Below the pieces are notes generated by a model. That model was given only the letters and a program-made list of their open reading frames with translations. It was not told where the DNA came from and searched no databases. 64,000 bases of DNA. Source: Streptacidiphilus jiangxiensis (GTDB taxonomy: Bacteria > Actinomycetota > Actinomycetes > Streptomycetales > Streptomycetaceae). The translations under genes and the position numbers were made by a program. Numbering within the stretch: position 1 is the first letter of the stretch; each line of letters opens with the position of its first letter. Shown piece after piece: positions 25,474-33,979 of the stretch. The stretch spans positions 248,001 to 312,000 of the forward strand of contig NZ_FOAZ01000004.1 of the NCBI RefSeq assembly GCF_900109465.1, read 5' to 3'.

Positions 25474-27114
25474 ATGTCAGTCACAGCCGAGGCGGCCGCA
25501 CTCCCGCCGTGGTCCGTCGATCCTGCCGACGCGGGCAACCCGTCGCCCGCTCTCGGTGACCTGCTCGCGGCTCCCGCCCGCAGGTGGCCGGACCGGGACG
25601 CCGTCAACGACGGGGAGGCGAGCTACACCTTCGCCCAACTGGAGCAGGGCGCACGGACGGTGGCCGCCCGGCTGACGGAGCGGGGCGTCGCCGCGGGGGA
25701 CCGCGTCGTCGTCCTGACCCAGAAGCGCGCGGTGATGCCGATCCTCGCCCTTGCGGTGTGGAAGTGCGGCGCCGTCTACGTCCCGCTCGACGCCGGCGAG
25801 CCGGCGGGCCGCCTGGAGGGACTGCTCACCCGCCTGCGGCCGACGCTGGTCGTCGCCCTCGACGACCGGGATCCGCTGGCGCCGGCCGACCGCTGGCTCG
25901 GCGGGACCGAGCTGGCCGAGGTCCTGGCCGGACCGGCGGCGACCCACACCACCGTGCCGCACCCGCCCGAGCAGGCGGCGTACATCATCTTCGCCTCCGG
26001 CCCGACCGGTGAGCCCCAGGGAGTCGAGAACAGCGCCGCCGCGCTGCTCGCCTACTTCGGGCGGCACAACCAGGTGCTGCGCTTCACCCCGGAGTCCCGG
26101 GTGCTGAGCCTGTCGCCGTTCCAGGTCGACGTCTCCTTCGAGGACACGCTGCTCCCGCTCTCGGTGGGCGCGTTCGTCTTCCAGTTCCGCAACCTGCCGG
26201 CCGGCGCCGTGGTGCGTGCGGTGCTCTCCCGGGAGCGGATCACCCACCTGATCGCGGTCTCGATGCTGCTGGCCATGATCACGGGCGACGGGCGACAGCT
26301 CACCCGGGCGAAGCTGCCCGACCTGGAGTTCGTGATGACCGGCGCCCAGGTCTGCGACCCCGAGGTGCTCGGGAGCTGGGCCCGGCAACTGCCCGACGTC
26401 CGCGTCGTCCAGGCCTTCGGACCCCCGGAGGCCACCGTGTTCGGCCTGAACCTCGAGATCGGGCCGGACCTGCCGGAGCGGGGCGACGCCGTCGGCCCGA
26501 TCGGCCGGCCGTTCGACGGCCTGCGGGTGGCGCTGGTCCAGGACGGGGTGGAGATCCGGCAGCCCGGGGCCGAGGGCGAGCTGTGGGTCGGCGGCGACCA
26601 GGTCATGCTCGGCTACTTCGACCAGCCGGAGGAGACGGCCCGGGTGGTCGTCGAGCTGGACGGGACCAGGTACTTCCGCACCGGCGACATCTGCAGCCTG
26701 GACGACGCGGGCGCCCTGGTGCTGCGCCGCCACGGCGACGCGGACATCCGCTGGTTGGCCGGCCGCCGGACCCACCTGAGCGAGATCCGCCGGGCGGCCC
26801 AGAGCTTCCCCGGCGTGGCACGGACCCTGGTGGCCGAGTTCCCGCGCAACCGCCGGGACACCCTCGCGCTGGTCGTCCTCCCCGAGGAGGGGCAGGCACC
26901 GCAGGCCCCGGCCGACCTGGACGCGCACCTGCGGGGCCTGCTGCCCGACTACATGCGGCCGACCGTCCTGGCCTGGGCGCCGGCGGCCGCCGCCGCGCCG
27001 ACGGTGCCGGACGGCGACGAGCGGCTGGTCGAGCAGCTCACCGCGGCGGCCCAGCAGTCGAATTCCCCCTACTTCGCAGTGTCGGCCGACGGTGCCGTCG
27101 AGACCATAGATTGA
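25474..27114 (+). CDS. Adenylation-domain paralogue with degraded catalytic motifs
   Basis: The 546-residue protein aligns over its whole length with the enzyme at 22887 (shared PPWSVDPAD, WKCGAVYVPLDA, SFEDTLLPLS-type blocks) and clearly arose by local duplication. Its key motifs are eroded. A3 reads FASGPTGEPQG, with Q182 replacing the lysine. A5 is FGPPEA, A8 is RRHGDADIRWLAGRR, and the A10 catalytic lysine is missing (VPDGDER). The frame is intact, so it is expressed but probably cannot adenylate. It may be a structural partner or allosteric regulator, or perform only a thiolation-like step. ATG 25474 follows a GAGGG site. Confidence 0.8.
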   Translation: MSVTAEAAALPPWSVDPADAGNPSPALGDLLAAPARRWPDRDAVNDGEASYTFAQLEQGARTVAARLTERGVAAGDRVVVLTQKRAVMPILALAVWKCGAVYVPLDAGEPAGRLEGLLTRLRPTLVVALDDRDPLAPADRWLGGTELAEVLAGPAATHTTVPHPPEQAAYIIFASGPTGEPQGVENSAAALLAYFGRHNQVLRFTPESRVLSLSPFQVDVSFEDTLLPLSVGAFVFQFRNLPAGAVVRAVLSRERITHLIAVSMLLAMITGDGRQLTRAKLPDLEFVMTGAQVCDPEVLGSWARQLPDVRVVQAFGPPEATVFGLNLEIGPDLPERGDAVGPIGRPFDGLRVALVQDGVEIRQPGAEGELWVGGDQVMLGYFDQPEETARVVVELDGTRYFRTGDICSLDDAGALVLRRHGDADIRWLAGRRTHLSEIRRAAQSFPGVARTLVAEFPRNRRDTLALVVLPEEGQAPQAPADLDAHLRGLLPDYMRPTVLAWAPAAAAAPTVPDGDERLVEQLTAAAQQSNSPYFAVSADGAVETID

Positions 27115-27125
27115 GGTGGAGAGCA

Positions 27126-27818
27126 ATGTCTGATGCAGTGAAGGACAAGGTCGCCGAATACCTGGAGGCGGCTCTGGGCGGCCCGGTCGACCTGGCCCCC
27201 CTCCCCGACGACACGGCGCTCAGCAGCCTGGGCCTGGACTCCCTGCTCACCATCAGCGTGCTGGTCACGCTGCTCGAGGACTGCGGCGTCGACCTCGGTG
27301 AGCACGCCGACTCCCTGGTGACCCCGAGCACCCTCGAGGATCTGTACGCCATCGCCAACCGGTTCATGGCACCGGAGGAGCCCGCCGCGGAAGAGAGCGG
27401 CCTCTCCCGGGAGCAGCGCTCCCAGCTGGACTACTACCAGGAGAAGTTGGCCTACGAGATCGACTCGGCGGACCTGCAGGCGGCGCTGGACGACGGCCAG
27501 GACATCGTGGTCGTCGACGGCCGCAGCAGCGAGAACTACGCGGAGGAGCACATCCCCGGCGCGGTCAGCATTCCGCACCGGTCGATCTCCCAGGAGTCGC
27601 TGGCCGGCCTCTCCAGGACGTCGCTGTACGTGGCGTACTGCGACGGCATCGGCTGCAACGCCTCGACCAAGACGGCGATCAAGTTCGCCTCCGCCGGCTT
27701 CCGGGTCAAGGAGCTGATCGGCGGACTCGACTGGTGGAAGCGCGACGGTCACGCCACCGAGGGGGAGGCGGGCCGCCACGCCGGCCACGCCCTGGTCTCC
27801 TGCGGCTGCGCGGGCTGA
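27126..27818 (+). CDS. Acyl/peptidyl carrier protein fused to a rhodanese domain
   Basis: In this 230-residue didomain protein, residues 1-85 form a carrier domain with phosphopantetheine serine S39 in LGLDSL. Residues about 105-215 form a rhodanese-like domain with the loop YCDGIGCNAST, whose C172 is the likely persulfide cysteine and C177 a second one. The tail ends SCGCAG. The carrier most likely holds the activated (hydrazino)acyl group. Rhodanese could supply or remove sulfur, or simply act as a docking domain. GGTGGAGA precedes the ATG, and the gene is 11 bp after the degraded adenylation gene. Confidence 0.85.
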   Translation: MSDAVKDKVAEYLEAALGGPVDLAPLPDDTALSSLGLDSLLTISVLVTLLEDCGVDLGEHADSLVTPSTLEDLYAIANRFMAPEEPAAEESGLSREQRSQLDYYQEKLAYEIDSADLQAALDDGQDIVVVDGRSSENYAEEHIPGAVSIPHRSISQESLAGLSRTSLYVAYCDGIGCNASTKTAIKFASAGFRVKELIGGLDWWKRDGHATEGEAGRHAGHALVSCGCAG

Positions 27819-27842
27819 GCAGAGAAGAGGGGAAGTCACAGG

Positions 27843-29096
27843 GTGAGTACCACGGAGATCGACCAGTCGCAGTTCGACGTCGCAGTGGTGGGCGGGAGCA
27901 TCGCCGGATGCGCCACCGCGATCCGGTTCAGTCAGATGGGTTACCGCGTCGGCATCTTCGACAAGAAGCCGATGAACGACGAGTTCCACAAGCGGCTCTG
28001 CACCCACTTCATCCAGCCGCATTCGGTGCCTCTGCTGGCCGGGCTCGGACTGGCCCACCTCACCGAGCCCGAGTGGTCGGTGCGGACCAAGGCGGTCTTC
28101 GTCACGCCCGGCGGCGTGATCGACGGTCCCGGCGGCTATGTCGCCGGCCCGCCGGACTCCTACGCGCTCAACCTGGAACGGCGCGTGCTCGACCCGGCCC
28201 TGCGCGCGGCCGCCCGGAAGCAGGGCGTCCAGTACCTCGACTCCACCCTGGTGGAGTCGCTGGTGGAGGACGAGTCCGGCTGGATCCTGGACACCACCGG
28301 CGAGAGCGGCTCCCAGCGTTTCCGCGCCCGCCTGGTGGTGGCCGCGGACGGCCGTCGGTCGAGCCTGGCCAAGGAGCTGGGCAACCCGGCCGAGAGCCAC
28401 CCCAACGACCGCGCAGCCCTGTTCGGCTACTTCACCGGGATCAGGCCCCGGGAGGACAACCGTTCGATCTTCATCATGAACGACCGGGACCTGGCCTGCG
28501 TCTACCCGCTCGTCGGCGGCCGGACCCAGCTCGTCCTGTTCGCCGAGAAGTCGCGGGTCGAGGGGTGGTCGGGCCAGGACGGCCGGCTCCGGGAGTTCCT
28601 GAAGTACTTCGACGACCTGGCCGACGCGCCCTCCACGGCCGAGGCGGTCCCGGAGTCCGGTCTGCTGGGCTACACCGACTACCCGAGCCAGGTACGCCAA
28701 CCGGTGGTCGGCTCGGTCCCGTTCGTGGGCGACGCCGCCCTCTCGGTGGATGCGATGAGCGGCGTGGGCTGCGGATTCGCACTGGTCACGGCCGATCTCC
28801 TGGCCCAGTCCTTCGCCGACCGCTCCCTGGACAAGGCCGGTGTCGCGGACGGTCTGGAGGAGTACCGGCGGCGGTACGCCGAGACGGTGCAGCCCCACAT
28901 CGAGGGCATCTACGGCGACTCCCTGGTCGAGAAGAACGAGGCGACCAGGAAGCGGATGTTCACGACGATCTGCGCCAGTGAGGACCTGAGCCAGAAGTAC
29001 CTGTCCCTCAGCGGACGCCTGCTGATGCCCGGCGAGTTCCAGCGGGACCTGATGCGGGCGCTGATGACCCGGGGCAGCGCCGGACTCAAGCGCTGA
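27843..29096 (+). CDS. FAD-dependent oxidoreductase (flavoprotein monooxygenase/GGR-like)
   Basis: The 417-residue protein has an N-terminal FAD Rossmann motif (VAVVGGSIAGCATAIRF, residues about 14-30), the DG-type region RLVVAADGRRSS (about 160) and the second FAD motif FVGDAALSVDAMSGVGCGFA (about 294-313), as in group A flavin monooxygenases, flavin halogenases and geranylgeranyl reductases. The halogenase WxWxIP motif is not seen. It could oxidise a carrier-bound hydrazinoacetyl group to the hydrazone or diazo level, or hydroxylate an intermediate. GTG 27843 lies 24 bp after the carrier gene. Confidence 0.82.
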   Translation: MSTTEIDQSQFDVAVVGGSIAGCATAIRFSQMGYRVGIFDKKPMNDEFHKRLCTHFIQPHSVPLLAGLGLAHLTEPEWSVRTKAVFVTPGGVIDGPGGYVAGPPDSYALNLERRVLDPALRAAARKQGVQYLDSTLVESLVEDESGWILDTTGESGSQRFRARLVVAADGRRSSLAKELGNPAESHPNDRAALFGYFTGIRPREDNRSIFIMNDRDLACVYPLVGGRTQLVLFAEKSRVEGWSGQDGRLREFLKYFDDLADAPSTAEAVPESGLLGYTDYPSQVRQPVVGSVPFVGDAALSVDAMSGVGCGFALVTADLLAQSFADRSLDKAGVADGLEEYRRRYAETVQPHIEGIYGDSLVEKNEATRKRMFTTICASEDLSQKYLSLSGRLLMPGEFQRDLMRALMTRGSAGLKR

Positions 29097-29107
29097 CCGA
29101 AGAGACG

Positions 29108-29142
29108 CCGAACACCGAACGCCGCACACCGAACGCCGAACA
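29108..29142. repeat. Five tandem 7-bp repeats between cluster genes
   Basis: CCGAACA, CCGAACG, CCGCACA, CCGAACG and CCGAACA lie head to tail in the 65-bp gap before the EamA transporter gene. The array is part of the transcribed operon. No hairpin is formed. The function is unknown. Confidence 0.85.
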
Positions 29143-29161
29143 AAGAGACAGAGATATCGCT

Positions 29162-30172
29162 ATGCAGAAGACTTCGCCCCTCGTGGGCGTGCTGTTCGGC
29201 GTCACCGCCAACATGATCTGGGGGCTGGCGTTCCTGCTGCCGGCGGTGCTGCCCACCTCGGACGCGGTCGGGCTCGCCGTGGCCCGGTACCTCTCCTTCG
29301 GGCTGCTGTCGCTCGTGGTCGTCGCGGTCACCCGCGGCGCCGGGATGCGCGGACTGGGGCGACGGGTCTGGCTGACGGCGTTGGCCTTCGCCTTCGCCGG
29401 TCACCTCGGGTACTACCTGTTCCTGGTGCAGGGGATCGGCCACGCGGGGGCGCCCATCACCACCGTGATCATCGGCACCCTGCCGGTCACGGTCGCGCTG
29501 GCGGGCAACTGGGCCCGTAAGGAGTTCCCCCTCTCCCGCCTGGCACTGCCGCTCGGGGCCATCGTGGTCGGCCTGGTCCTGGTCAACCTCGAGGAGGTGG
29601 ACTGGCACAACGTCTTCAGCGGCCACTCCGGGTCGAGCTGGGTGCTGGGCATCGGGGCGGCGCTGACGGCCCTCGGCATGTGGACCTGGTACGCGGTGGC
29701 CAACGCGAACTTCCTGCGGCGGCATCCGGAGATCGCGCCGATCACCTGGTCCACCATGATGGGCGTCGGCGCCCTGGTGCTGTCCCTGGTCGCCCTGCCC
29801 ATCGCCGCCGGCGCGGGCGCGATCCACGTCGGCGCCGGACACTCGCTGCTCCCGGTGCTGGGCGGAGGCCTGCTGCTCGGCATGCTCGTCTCCTGGTTCG
29901 GCACGGTGCTCTGGAACCGCGCCTCGGGGTCGGTGCCGATCTCGATCGCGGGGCAGCTCGCCGTCATCCAGATGATCTCCGGGCTGATCTACGTCTTCAC
30001 CTGGGACAGCCGGATGCCGCCGCCGGTGGAGCTGGTCGGGATCGCCCTGCTGATCGGCGGAGTGCTGCTGGCCATCCAGCGCATCCGCACCACCCCGGAG
30101 GCCCGCCGCGTGACGGCCGACGCCGCCCCTGTTGCCGACGCGCCCGCCGCGGCGGTCGAGTCCGGCCGCTAG
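29162..30172 (+). CDS. EamA/DMT family transporter
   Basis: The 336-residue protein has ten hydrophobic segments in two five-helix halves (for example GVTANMIWGLAFLLPAVL at the start and ISIAGQLAVIQMISGLIY in the second half), the drug/metabolite transporter architecture. Relatives export amino acids and related metabolites by proton antiport. In this operon it is a likely exporter of the product or an intermediate. The ATG at 29162 follows an AGAGA-rich stretch rather than a strong ribosome site. Confidence 0.85.
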   Translation: MQKTSPLVGVLFGVTANMIWGLAFLLPAVLPTSDAVGLAVARYLSFGLLSLVVVAVTRGAGMRGLGRRVWLTALAFAFAGHLGYYLFLVQGIGHAGAPITTVIIGTLPVTVALAGNWARKEFPLSRLALPLGAIVVGLVLVNLEEVDWHNVFSGHSGSSWVLGIGAALTALGMWTWYAVANANFLRRHPEIAPITWSTMMGVGALVLSLVALPIAAGAGAIHVGAGHSLLPVLGGGLLLGMLVSWFGTVLWNRASGSVPISIAGQLAVIQMISGLIYVFTWDSRMPPPVELVGIALLIGGVLLAIQRIRTTPEARRVTADAAPVADAPAAAVESGR

Positions 30173-30189
30173 GAAGAGGAGAGAAGCCC

Positions 30190-30744
30190 ATGCCCCGTGT
30201 CGCGTTCACGACCTTCGCGATCCTGAAGAAGCCCTACGGGAACCCCGAGGTCCAGGAGTTCGACGACCTGACCCCGCCCACCTTCGAGCAGGCGGAGAAC
30301 AGCCCGGGGTTCATCGCCCGGGCGAAAGAGGCACCCGAGCAGAGCCAGATCACCAACTTCGAGCGTGACTGGGGTCGTTGGGGCAAGTTCGAGGTGCCGC
30401 GCTTCTACACCGGCGGCCGGACCGACGACACCGACAGCCGCGCCTCCACCCTGTCGCTCTGGCAGGACCTCGAGTCCGTCCTCGCCTTCGTCTACGACGG
30501 CCTGCACCGCTCGACCCTGAGCCGACGGCACGAGTGGTTCCTGAAGCCCGAGTGGCCCAGCTACGCGGCCTGGTGGGTGGCCGACGACGAGATCCCGACC
30601 TGGTCCGACGCCTGCGCCCGGCTGGAGCACCTGCACGACCAGGGGCCCACTCCGTTCTCGTTCACGCTCCGTCAGCCCTTCGACGCCGACGGCGCCCCGA
30701 CCCAGCTGCGCCGCCCGGCCGAGCGGCAAGCGCCCCGTTCCTGA
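30190..30744 (+). CDS. DUF3291 family protein
   Basis: A 184-residue soluble protein with the DUF3291 pattern: VAFTTFAILKKPYGNPEVQE, a central SLWQDLESVLAFVYDGLHRSTL, and HEWFLKPEWPSYAAWWV. The family has a ferredoxin-like fold related to antibiotic-biosynthesis monooxygenases, and its chemistry is not established. The conserved His and Trp residues suggest a ligand pocket. GAGGAGAG precedes the ATG, and it is 17 bp after the transporter. Its presence inside a biosynthetic operon makes a catalytic or binding role plausible. Confidence 0.72.
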   Translation: MPRVAFTTFAILKKPYGNPEVQEFDDLTPPTFEQAENSPGFIARAKEAPEQSQITNFERDWGRWGKFEVPRFYTGGRTDDTDSRASTLSLWQDLESVLAFVYDGLHRSTLSRRHEWFLKPEWPSYAAWWVADDEIPTWSDACARLEHLHDQGPTPFSFTLRQPFDADGAPTQLRRPAERQAPRS

Positions 30745-30761
30745 GCACCGCCCTCCGCACG

Positions 30762-30781
30762 ACACCACACCACACCACACC
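30762..30781. repeat. Four tandem 5-bp ACACC repeats
   Basis: ACACC repeated four times lies between the DUF3291 gene and the hydrazine synthetase gene. This simple-sequence tract sits about 20-40 bp before the GTG at 30801 and may vary in length. Confidence 0.8.
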
Positions 30782-30800
30782 ACCTGGGGATGTCTCCGTG

Positions 30801-32771
30801 ATCTCACGCTCCTTCGACCGATCGGCGATGAGCTGGTCCTACGAGATGCACCTTCAGCCGCTGCTGTCCGCAACGGACATCGAGGGACTGCCCTTCGGCT
30901 CTGTCTTCGGCAGCGTGCCGGCGCACTCCGTCTCCAAGCGGCACGCTCACCACGACGGCGAGATGTTCATCGTCCTGGCCGGCAAGGCCGTCGTCGTACT
31001 CGGCGACGAGGAGCGTGAGTTCGGCCCCGGCGAGGTCGTCCACCTCTCGCCCTTCGGCTTCCACGAGATCCGCAACGAGTCCGACGAGCCGTTCGACATC
31101 GTCTCGGTCTACTGGGAGCACATCCCGAGCGCCGTCGCGGCCCTCGACAAGCTCCCCCCGCACGAGCAGCTCCCCGCGCGGGCGCTGGTCTTCTGCCCAC
31201 CGCCCACGCCCAACGGCGGCCTGCACCTGGGCCACCTCTCGGGCCCCTACGTCCGCGCCGACATGCTGGTCCGCGCGCTGCGCAGCATGGGTCGTGACGC
31301 CCGCTACGTCACCGGCACCGACGACCACCAGTCGTACGTGGCCTCCGCGGCCCGGCTGCGGGGCACGGAGCCGGGCGCCGTCGCGAAGGCGGAGGGCGAC
31401 ACCGTGATCGCCACCCTGCGCGCGGCCGAGGTCGGCTGCGACCGGCTCACCCGGCCCGCGGGGGACCCGGAGCACGCGGACCGCATCAGGGCGCTGTTCG
31501 ACCGCGTGGTCACCTCTCCCGCCGTCACGGAGCAGGAGCACCCGACGGCCTACTGCCCGACCTGCGACCTGTCCCTGCACCAGGCCTTCGCCCGCGGCTT
31601 CTGCGCCCACTGCGAGGCCTCCAGCGACGGGGAGATCTGCGAGGCCTGCGGCCGGCCCAACGAGGCCCGTGAACTCACGGGCCTGAAGTGCCGGATCTGC
31701 GGCACCCCGGCGACCACCCGCCCGGAGCGGGCGCTCTGGCTCGACCTCAACGCCTACGCCGAGCAGCTGCGCGAGTACCTGCGCGGCGCGTACACCTCGC
31801 CCGACCTGCAGGCGCTGGTGGAGCGGCTGCTCGACGAGGGGCTGCCCCCCTACCGGCTGGGCCGCACCACCGACTGGGGCGTCTCCCTGGGCGAGGGCCA
31901 GGCCCTCGACGCCTGGGCCGACCTCGCGCTGACCTTCCTGGACGCGGCCCGGGCCGAGTCCGAGCAGGGCGGTCCGGCGAAGATCACGCTCTTCCTCGGC
32001 TACGACAACAGCTTCTACTACGCGGTCCTGCTGCCGATCCTGGCCTTCGCGGCCGGACTGGCCGACCACCTGCCCGCCGCGTTCGTCACCAACCAGTTCC
32101 TCCACCTGGAGGGCGAGAAGTTCTCGACCAGCCGCGGCCACGCGGTCTGGGCCGACGACGCCATCGCCGCGGCGGGACCGGACGCGGTGCGCCTCGCCCT
32201 GCTCAGGAACGCCCCCGAGGGCCGGGTCACCCAGGTCAGCCACGAGAGCGCCGGGCACCTGGCGCAGGACCCGCTGTACCGCGGCGCCCACGCGTGGCTG
32301 GCCGGCTTCGCGGCGCTGGACGAGGAGTGCGGCGGCAAGGTCCCGGGCACCGGCGCCTGGACCGACGCGCACCGCGAGTTCTACCGGCACCTCAACCTGA
32401 TCACCCGGCAGCTCGACGGCCTGCTGCTGCCCGAGTCGTTCAGCGCGCGCGGCTACGTCCAGCTGCTGGAGTCCTTCGTGGTCCGCGCCGCCGAGTTCCG
32501 GGCGACGGACACGCCGATGCGCCGGGTGGGCTCTCTGGCGGAGGAGGCCCGTACCAGCCTGGCCCTGGAGTACCTCGCGGCCAAGGTGTTCGCGGCGCTG
32601 GCCTGGCCGGTCACCCCGGTCCTGGCCCAGCAGGTCTGGGACTGGCTGGGCCTGACGGGCCACCCGGTGCGCGAGACCGACTGGTCCTTCCTGCCGACCG
32701 GCGCCACCTGCCTCGCGCCCGCGCCCGAGCTCGCGACGGCCACGCAGGCCGCTGCGGGCGAGCGACCGTGA
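30801..32771 (+). CDS. Hydrazine synthetase: cupin fused to a methionyl-tRNA synthetase-like domain
   Basis: The 656-residue two-domain protein matches the hydrazine-forming enzymes typified by Spb40 of the s56-p1 pathway. Residues about 30-110 form a cupin with metal ligands H49, H51, E55 and H89 (KRHAHHDGEMF, GFHEI). Residues about 128-640 form a class I MetRS-like domain with the HIGH variant HLGH (143-146), a cysteine-rich zinc insertion (CPTC, CAHC, CEAC, CRIC) and a KMSKS variant KFSTS (440-444). By family knowledge it activates an amino acid such as glycine and joins it to N6-hydroxylysine, with the cupin forming the N-N bond. Its TGA overlaps the next GTG. Confidence 0.9.
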   Translation: MSRSFDRSAMSWSYEMHLQPLLSATDIEGLPFGSVFGSVPAHSVSKRHAHHDGEMFIVLAGKAVVVLGDEEREFGPGEVVHLSPFGFHEIRNESDEPFDIVSVYWEHIPSAVAALDKLPPHEQLPARALVFCPPPTPNGGLHLGHLSGPYVRADMLVRALRSMGRDARYVTGTDDHQSYVASAARLRGTEPGAVAKAEGDTVIATLRAAEVGCDRLTRPAGDPEHADRIRALFDRVVTSPAVTEQEHPTAYCPTCDLSLHQAFARGFCAHCEASSDGEICEACGRPNEARELTGLKCRICGTPATTRPERALWLDLNAYAEQLREYLRGAYTSPDLQALVERLLDEGLPPYRLGRTTDWGVSLGEGQALDAWADLALTFLDAARAESEQGGPAKITLFLGYDNSFYYAVLLPILAFAAGLADHLPAAFVTNQFLHLEGEKFSTSRGHAVWADDAIAAAGPDAVRLALLRNAPEGRVTQVSHESAGHLAQDPLYRGAHAWLAGFAALDEECGGKVPGTGAWTDAHREFYRHLNLITRQLDGLLLPESFSARGYVQLLESFVVRAAEFRATDTPMRRVGSLAEEARTSLALEYLAAKVFAALAWPVTPVLAQQVWDWLGLTGHPVRETDWSFLPTGATCLAPAPELATATQAAAGERP

Positions 32772-33889
32772 GCCAGGACCGCGTCCTGGCGTCCGGCGAC
32801 GGGGAGCTCCCCGCCCGCGCGGACGTCGTGGTGGTGGGCGCCGGGATCACCGGCGCCTCCGTCGCGCACCAACTCGCCCACCGCGGGGTCTCCGTCCTCG
32901 TGATCGAGCAGGCCCCGCGGTCGGGTGCGGGTGCCACCGGCGCCTCCGGCGGCATGGTGCGCGCCTACGACCAGGACCGGGTGGTCGCCGGGCTCGCGCT
33001 GCCGAGCCTGGCCGTCTACCGCGATCCCACCCGCTGGGCGTCCGGACGGTCCCCGCTGCACGCCGTCGGCGCCGTCACCGTCGCCGATCCGGACCGGGCG
33101 CCCGCATTCCACGAGGCCGCCGAGCGCATCAACGGCGAGCTGGGCACCTCGGCGCACCTGGTCGCCGACCGGGCCGAGGTGTGCGGCATCGGGCTGGCCG
33201 GCGGCGTGGCTTTGGTCGAGCCCGAGGCGGGTTGGGTGTCGCCGACCGAGGTCACCGAGGACTGGCTGCTCCAGGCCCGCACCGCCGGCGCGGTGGTCCG
33301 CCACGGCGTCCGGGTGCTCGGCGTCGCCGGGCGCGGCGGACGCCCGGTGGTGGTCACGGACGCGGGCGAGGTGAGCGCCGGGGCCGTGATCGCGGCCGTC
33401 GGGCCCTGGGCGGCGGACCCGGTGCCGGGCCTGCGGCCCGCAGCGCCGGTCCGGTCGCGCTCCATCCAGGTGACCATCCTCGAGCGGCGCCCGCCCGCAC
33501 CCGAGCACGCGACCTTCGTCGACCTGCGCACCGGGCTCTACGCCAAGCCGGTCGGCCGGGACCGGACCCTGGTCGGCATGCCGCACCTCGTCTGGGACTC
33601 CCCGGTCGACGCCGAGCCGGACCCCGCGCACGCACACGCCACCGTCTCCGCGCTCACCGCGCACTTTCCCTGGCTCGGCTCGGCGCGGCAGCTCCGCACC
33701 GTCCGCGCCGCCGACGCCTACGGCGGGCCCGCGGCCGAGGGCCGCGCCACGTCGCTGCTGGAGCCCACCGGGATGCCGCACACCTGGTCGGTGCGCGGCT
33801 GGGACGGCGGCGGGGTCAAGACGGCCCCCGAGGCCGGCCGCCGCATCGCGGCCGCCTGTCTGGCCGACGCCCTCCCCGAGCTCGCCTGA
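32768..33889 (+). CDS. FAD-dependent amine oxidase (Spb39-like, releases hydrazinoacetate)
   Basis: The 373-residue protein is a D-amino-acid-oxidase-type flavoenzyme. The FAD motif VVVVGAGITGASVAHQLA lies at residues about 18-35, TGASGGMVRAYDQ follows, and the C-terminal GWDGGGVKTAPEAGRRIA contacts the flavin. In the s56-p1 system the equivalent enzyme oxidises the lysine-derived side of the hydrazine adduct, releasing hydrazinoacetic acid and 2-aminoadipate 6-semialdehyde. Direct overlap (GTGA) with the hydrazine synthetase gene supports the same step order here. Confidence 0.86.
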   Translation: MSQDRVLASGDGELPARADVVVVGAGITGASVAHQLAHRGVSVLVIEQAPRSGAGATGASGGMVRAYDQDRVVAGLALPSLAVYRDPTRWASGRSPLHAVGAVTVADPDRAPAFHEAAERINGELGTSAHLVADRAEVCGIGLAGGVALVEPEAGWVSPTEVTEDWLLQARTAGAVVRHGVRVLGVAGRGGRPVVVTDAGEVSAGAVIAAVGPWAADPVPGLRPAAPVRSRSIQVTILERRPPAPEHATFVDLRTGLYAKPVGRDRTLVGMPHLVWDSPVDAEPDPAHAHATVSALTAHFPWLGSARQLRTVRAADAYGGPAAEGRATSLLEPTGMPHTWSVRGWDGGGVKTAPEAGRRIAAACLADALPELA

Positions 33890-33979
33890 TCCGACCGCGC
33901 ACGGCGGGACCGACGTCGCGTCGGTCCCGCCCCGCACGCATGACCTCGCCCCACGCTCGCTCTCCGTCCAGGAGGAACA

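Noticed and set aside
30378-30800. N-terminal extension of the hydrazine synthetase through the DUF3291 region
   Set aside because: The extension is an alternative frame over the DUF3291 gene with Arg/Pro-rich composition. The cupin domain begins soon after GTG 30801.
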